Origin: Microbacterium hydrocarbonoxydans
GTDB lineage: Bacteria; Actinomycetota; Actinomycetes; Actinomycetales; Microbacteriaceae
Assembly: GCF_000956475.1 (NCBI RefSeq)
Contig: NZ_JYJB01000007.1
Coordinates: 248,001 to 312,000, forward strand
Direction: 5' to 3'
Length of the DNA: 64,000 nucleotides
Shown here: piece after piece, positions 60,739 through 64,000 of the stretch
How the letters are laid out: each line of letters starts with the position of its first letter
Position numbering within the stretch: the first letter of the stretch is position 1
The notes under the pieces: model-generated
Databases searched by the model: none
What the model saw: only the letters and a program-made list of their open reading frames with translations
What the model was told of the DNA's origin: nothing
Made by a program: the position numbers and the translations under genes

Positions 60739-60761
60739 CCCCCCGCGCGCTGCGCGGGGGG
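60739..60761 (-). terminator. DUF3073 terminator
   Basis: Perfect 10-bp arms CCCCCCGCGC/GCGCGGGGGG with loop GCT; read leftward it is followed by TTTCG, so it mainly ends the DUF3073 transcript. Confidence 0.85.
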
Positions 60762-60780
60762 AGACGAGCAGGAGAGGCGG

Positions 60781-60972
60781 TCAGGCCTTCTCTAGTTCGT
60801 CCTCGTCTTCGTCGGCATATTCATCGGCCCACTTGTCGACGTACTCGGGTTCCGAGTCGTCGCTCGGGTGCCCGAGCTCTCGTTCCAGTGCCGAATAGTT
60901 CACAGACGGACTGAACGACTTGAGTTCGCGGGCGATTTTGGTGTGCTTCGCCTTTTGACGGCCACGGCCCAT
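60781..60972 (-). CDS. DUF3073 protein
   Basis: A 63-residue highly charged protein: basic start MGRGRQKAKHTKIARELK, then an acidic tail rich in Asp and Glu. This fits DUF3073, found widely in actinobacteria near the purF/purM genes, with no known role. GAGGGGG precedes the ATG. The gap upstream holds TATTCT and TACTCT boxes for its promoter. Confidence 0.88.
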   Translation of the reverse strand: MGRGRQKAKHTKIARELKSFSPSVNYSALERELGHPSDDSEPEYVDKWADEYADEDEDELEKA

Positions 60973-61122
60973 GCGCGAGACCCCCTCACGAGTCAGCAGC
61001 CGGGTGGTGGAGCCCGGCGCGTTTCAGGACACCGGCGTGAAGCCGGTAAGAGTAGCATTCAGAATAGCACGCGGGTAAGACCCTCTTGCTGTGTGGCCCG
61101 ACTGGTGAAGGGAGCGATTCTC

Positions 61123-61665
61123 ATGACCGACAACCCCTCTGCGTCGAGCGAGGAAGCTGCACAGAACGCGGCACTGCAGAAAGCGGTGATCGTCGGGCTG
61201 CAGCCCGATCAATCGCAGCACGTGCTCGATGAAGCGGTCAAGTACGCGCGACTTCTCGGGGTGCCCCTCGTGGTGGTTCACGTCGACGTCACCCGCTTCG
61301 TCACGTACGAAGACCCTGACGGCTACGTGCATTCCGCGCCGATCGACATCAACTTCGAAGCCGGAGCCGCCGAGTTCGAGGCTGTGCAGGCCACGGCATC
61401 CGCAGTCCTCGACGGCACGGGCATCACCTGGACCGCTCGCCAGCTCGTGGGCGACCCCGCCCTGGCGATCAAGCAGCTGGCGAACAAGCTCGACGCGCAG
61501 CTCATCGTGGTCGGCACGCGCAAGCGCGGCATCGGCGAGTCGATCAGGGAGTTCTTCACCGGATCGGTCGCCGCGCGCCTGGCGCACCGTCAGCATCGTT
61601 CGGTGCTCGTCGTGCCGCTCGAGGAGCCGGTGCCCGACACGCAGAAGGACATCTGGGTCGAGTGA
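61123..61665 (+). CDS. Universal stress protein (UspA family)
   Basis: A 180-residue single-domain Usp: a ~20-residue acidic extension, then AVIVGLQPDQSQHVLDEAVKYARLLGVPLVVVHVD and LIVVGTRKRGIGE-FFTGSVAARLAHRQHRSVLVVP. The C-terminal glycine loop resembles the nucleotide-binding version, with a slightly altered spacing. GAAGGGAG precedes ATG 61123. Convergent with the PadR gene 9 bp away. Confidence 0.87.
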   Translation: MTDNPSASSEEAAQNAALQKAVIVGLQPDQSQHVLDEAVKYARLLGVPLVVVHVDVTRFVTYEDPDGYVHSAPIDINFEAGAAEFEAVQATASAVLDGTGITWTARQLVGDPALAIKQLANKLDAQLIVVGTRKRGIGESIREFFTGSVAARLAHRQHRSVLVVPLEEPVPDTQKDIWVE

Positions 61666-61674
61666 CCGGCGCCC

Positions 61675-62310
61675 TCAGCGACCGGGCTTCTGAAGGGCGG
61701 CGAGGGCGGCGGTGACGCCCTTCGCGGCGGCGTCCAGGCCGTCTTCGAGATCGGAGACGACGGATGCCGGCAGCGCCCCGCCGCGCGCGACGTGAGTGCG
61801 CAGATCGGTGCGGACCCTCGCGCGGAACGCGTTGATGACGGCATCCGCTCTGTGGAGCTCCTCGCGGCTGACGATCCGCTCGTCGTCGGCGGGAGTTCGC
61901 GGCCGGCTCTTGGAGGCCGTGCGATCATCACGGGCAGCGCTCGCGAGATCGGCGCGAAGGCTCTTCATCGCCTCCTGCACGCTCTGGCGAACCTCGTTCG
62001 CGATCAGGCGCACCGAGTCGGTGAGCCCGGCTTCGATACCCGCGAGCTCGCCTTCGCGGGCGGTGACCTCGGCGCGGCCGGCATCCGTGATCGTGTAGAT
62101 CGTGGTGCGGCCGTCGACGGTCTTGGTGACCAGGCCCTCCTCCTCGAGCTTCGCGAGGCGCGGGTAGATCGTGCCTGCACTGGGCGTGTAGGTGCCGCCC
62201 GTGCGGTCGGTGAGCGCCTGGATGATGCCGTACCCATGCTGCGGAGATTCGGCGATCAGCGACAGCAGGTACAGGCGGAGGTCGCCGTGGGAGAAGACCG
62301 CGGGGCTCAT
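61675..62310 (-). CDS. PadR-family regulator
   Basis: A 211-residue regulator: PadR winged helix at ~5-90 (DLRLYLLSLIAESPQHGYGIIQALTDRTGGTYTPSAGTIYPRLAKLEEEGLV) and a long helical tail with a basic patch at ~135. GGAGGAAG precedes ATG 62310. It overlaps the upstream DUF4097 gene by 4 bp, so the pair forms one operon and may control its own promoter at 63175-63211. Confidence 0.88.
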   Translation of the reverse strand: MSPAVFSHGDLRLYLLSLIAESPQHGYGIIQALTDRTGGTYTPSAGTIYPRLAKLEEEGLVTKTVDGRTTIYTITDAGRAEVTAREGELAGIEAGLTDSVRLIANEVRQSVQEAMKSLRADLASAARDDRTASKSRPRTPADDERIVSREELHRADAVINAFRARVRTDLRTHVARGGALPASVVSDLEDGLDAAAKGVTAALAALQKPGR

Positions 62311-63149
62311 GCTTCCTCCCATTCGGGGTCGTTCACGATCGACTCGGGAGCGCGGCGCAGCACGGTCACGCCGCCCGACACCGAGTTTGCTCGCAGATCG
62401 ACGAAGCGTCCGGCGAGCTCACCTGTGGAGCCGGTGAAGTTGCTCGGGCCGCTGGACCCGCGCTCGACCCCGTCGACCAGGATGCGTCCGCTCATCGAGC
62501 GGATCACGTAGTTCGCAGCGAGGGACTCGTCGAGGCGCACCGTGATGCCGCCCGACACGGAGTTCACGTTGATCGCGTTCACGTCTCCGGCCGCATCGAT
62601 CATGGTCGTGCCCGACACGATGTCGACGGTCGCCTTGCGGATCGTGCCCGTGGCGGCGACGTCGCCCGAGACGCTGTTGGCGTTGATGGATCCGGTCAGG
62701 CCGCGCACCTGCACGTCGCCCGAGACCGTGTTGATCGAGAGGTCTCCGATCAGGGTGTCGACGATGATGTCGCCCGAGACGGTGCTCAGGCGGGCGTCGT
62801 TGCGGATGCCGGAGACGAGAGCGCCGGCGCTGACCACGCCCAGGTTCAGGGCGATCGAGCGGGGGACCGCCACGCTGACCTCGGCCTTGGGGCCGCCGGC
62901 GCCGAAGTTGCGGAACACCTCGAGGAAGTTGTCCCAGCCCAGCTGCGGGTGGTCGATCTCGACCTGCCCGTCGACCGATTCGATGCGCAGGTCCTTGGTG
63001 GTGACGCCGTGCACCTCGATGCGGATGCCGGGTTCGTCGTGAGCGATCACGTCGACCTGCCCGCCGACGAGTCCGATCTTCAGACGGGTCGCGTTCTCGA
63101 TGTCGATGACGCGTTCCTCGCCTGGGGCGATGAGCCACTTCTCGGTCAT
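62307..63149 (-). CDS. DUF4097 beta-strand repeat protein
   Basis: A 280-residue beta-helix-like protein with repeated SVSGDV/NTVSGD units (for example NTVSGDVQVRGLTGSINANSVSGDV) that define DUF4097. No signal peptide or membrane helix. Function unknown, but it is common beside PadR genes. Start ATG 63149 with GGAGAAG upstream. It heads the operon. Confidence 0.85.
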   Translation of the reverse strand: MTEKWLIAPGEERVIDIENATRLKIGLVGGQVDVIAHDEPGIRIEVHGVTTKDLRIESVDGQVEIDHPQLGWDNFLEVFRNFGAGGPKAEVSVAVPRSIALNLGVVSAGALVSGIRNDARLSTVSGDIIVDTLIGDLSINTVSGDVQVRGLTGSINANSVSGDVAATGTIRKATVDIVSGTTMIDAAGDVNAINVNSVSGGITVRLDESLAANYVIRSMSGRILVDGVERGSSGPSNFTGSTGELAGRFVDLRANSVSGGVTVLRRAPESIVNDPEWEEA

Positions 63150-63174
63150 GTTGCTTCTCCTTGTTCGGAATCGC

Positions 63175-63211
63175 GCTATATCGCGTTCCTTCCACTGTAA
63201 CACGATATAGC
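63175..63211. promoter_or_regulatory. Inverted repeat at the DUF4097-PadR promoter
   Basis: GCTATATCG (63175-63183) and CGATATAGC (63203-63211) are perfect 9-bp inverted halves with 19 bp between. They lie just upstream of the DUF4097 ATG and are AT-rich in GC-rich DNA, so they are a probable PadR site and promoter. Confidence 0.65.
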
Positions 63212-63255
63212 TCGATGCCGTCAAGGTGCATCTCGACCGGGGCGGATGCGGGTTG

Positions 63256-64000
63256 TCAGGCGAGCGGCGGCGTGTGCCAGATGCGGTCGATGTAGTCGCG
63301 GATCGACCGGTCCGACGAGAAGAACCCCGTGCGGGCGACGTTGAGGATCGCCGAGCGCGTCCACGCCTCCTGATCGGCGTAGGCGTCGTCGACCCGCTCC
63401 TGCGCCGCGATGTACGAGGCGTAATCGGCGAGCACCATGAACCGGTCCTCATAGAGCAGGTTCGACACGATCGGCTCGAACACGGAGCGGTCTCCGCGGG
63501 AGAACGCGCCCGATGCGATCAGGTCGATCGCGGCCCGGAGCCCGGCATCCTCCTGATAGAACTCGCTCGGCCGGTAGCCGCGCGCCGCCGACTCCGACAC
63601 CTCGGGCTCGCTCATGCCGAACAGGAAGAAGTTCTCGTCGCCGACGAGCTCGCGGATCTCGACGTTCGCCCCGTCATCGGTCCCGATCGTCAGAGCGCCG
63701 TTGAGGGCGAACTTCATGTTGCCCGTGCCCGAGGCCTCCTTGCCGGCCAGGGAGATCTGCTCGGAGAGGTCAGCGGCCGGTATCACGCGCTCCGCGAGCG
63801 TCACGTCGTAGTTGGGCGGGAAGATCACCGTGAGTCGCCCGTCGAGCCTGGGGTCGCTGTTCACCACCGAACCCACCGCATTGATGAGGTGGATGATCCT
63901 CTTGGCCATCGTGTACCCGGGCGCCGCCTTCGCGCCGAAGATCACCGTGCGCGGCTGCACCTCGGCCGCGGGCACGCGGCCGGACACCACGCCCTCGTAC
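63256..64000 (-). CDS. glgP: Glycogen phosphorylase, C-terminal part, cut by the window edge
   Basis: The last ~248 residues of a GT35 alpha-glucan phosphorylase, which releases glucose-1-phosphate from glycogen. The pyridoxal phosphate site [20 protein letters not shown] is complete, with the lysine in GNMK, followed by [12 protein letters not shown]. The C-terminus is regular ([20 protein letters not shown]). The open frame continues past base 64000, so the start is outside. Confidence 0.93.
   Translation of the reverse strand, partial: YEGVVSGRVPAAEVQPRTVIFGAKAAPGYTMAKRIIHLINAVGSVVNSDPRLDGRLTVIFPPNYDVTLAERVIPAADLSEQISLAGKEASGTGNMKFALNGALTIGTDDGANVEIRELVGDENFFLFGMSEPEVSESAARGYRPSEFYQEDAGLRAAIDLIASGAFSRGDRSVFEPIVSNLLYEDRFMVLADYASYIAAQERVDDAYADQEAWTRSAILNVARTGFFSSDRSIRDYIDRIWHTPPLA

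Overview
The window is high-GC DNA from an actinobacterium, most likely Microbacteriaceae and plausibly Microbacterium. The inference rests on gene content (DUF3073, DUF2510, an SCP2-like protein beside the purine genes, CebR-type cellobiose genes), frequent GTG starts, TANNNT -10 boxes placed 6 to 8 nt before start codons, and dense short intergenic palindromes. I saw no rRNA, tRNA, CRISPR array, transposase or phage gene. It reads as ordinary chromosome with a few accessory patches.

Layout. 1-5.5 kb: cut APC permease, VanZ/RDD membrane protein, small RelA/SpoT-type synthetase, M20 amidohydrolase, TetR regulator. 5.6-13.5 kb: peptide-type ABC importer operon ending in a GH3 beta-glucosidase, under the divergent TetR. 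13.7-17.6 kb: redox and arsenic block (soxR, flavin reductase, sodA; arsC and a flavoprotein divergent from arsR). 17.7-19.7 kb: TrkH/TrkA potassium uptake. 19.8-22.6 kb: GH13 alpha-glucosidase with its LacI regulator. 23.8-25.5 kb: purQ, purS, apt. 25.6-31.5 kb: cebEFG, GH1 beta-glucosidase and CebR, with two perfect CebR boxes at the promoter. 31.6-37 kb: astacin-like secreted protease, 5-oxoprolinase pxpA and a pxpB-pxpC fusion, two-component system. 37.1-42.7 kb: accessory locus of unknown function with a duplicated DUF2510 membrane protein (one copy frameshifted), a helical protein, a Gly-rich protein, a 67-bp remnant of the latter, and two further membrane proteins. 43.7-46 kb: uracil permease and purC. 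46-52.8 kb: lipoprotein, PadR and DHA2 efflux pump, GNAT, amino-acid ABC importer. 52.9-60.5 kb: purD, NUDIX, SCP2-like protein, purM, purF, MFS. 60.8-64 kb: DUF3073, universal stress protein, PadR with DUF4097, and the cut glycogen phosphorylase.

How the genes fit together. Three glycoside modules (GH3, GH13, GH1) each lie with a dedicated regulator, which suggests life on plant oligosaccharides. Six purine genes, apt and a uracil/xanthine-type permease form dispersed purine and nucleobase blocks; several start codons there appear leaderless. SoxR probably drives flavin reductase and SodA from a promoter with the MerR-type 19-bp spacer.

Most unusual are the non-coding elements: an about 88-bp family with 16-bp inverted termini (four copies), multi-arm nested palindromes, and REP-like repeats. 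The REP-like repeats lie between the binding-protein gene and the next transport gene in both sugar ABC operons, in the linker of the PxpB-PxpC fusion, and over the start of an MFS gene.
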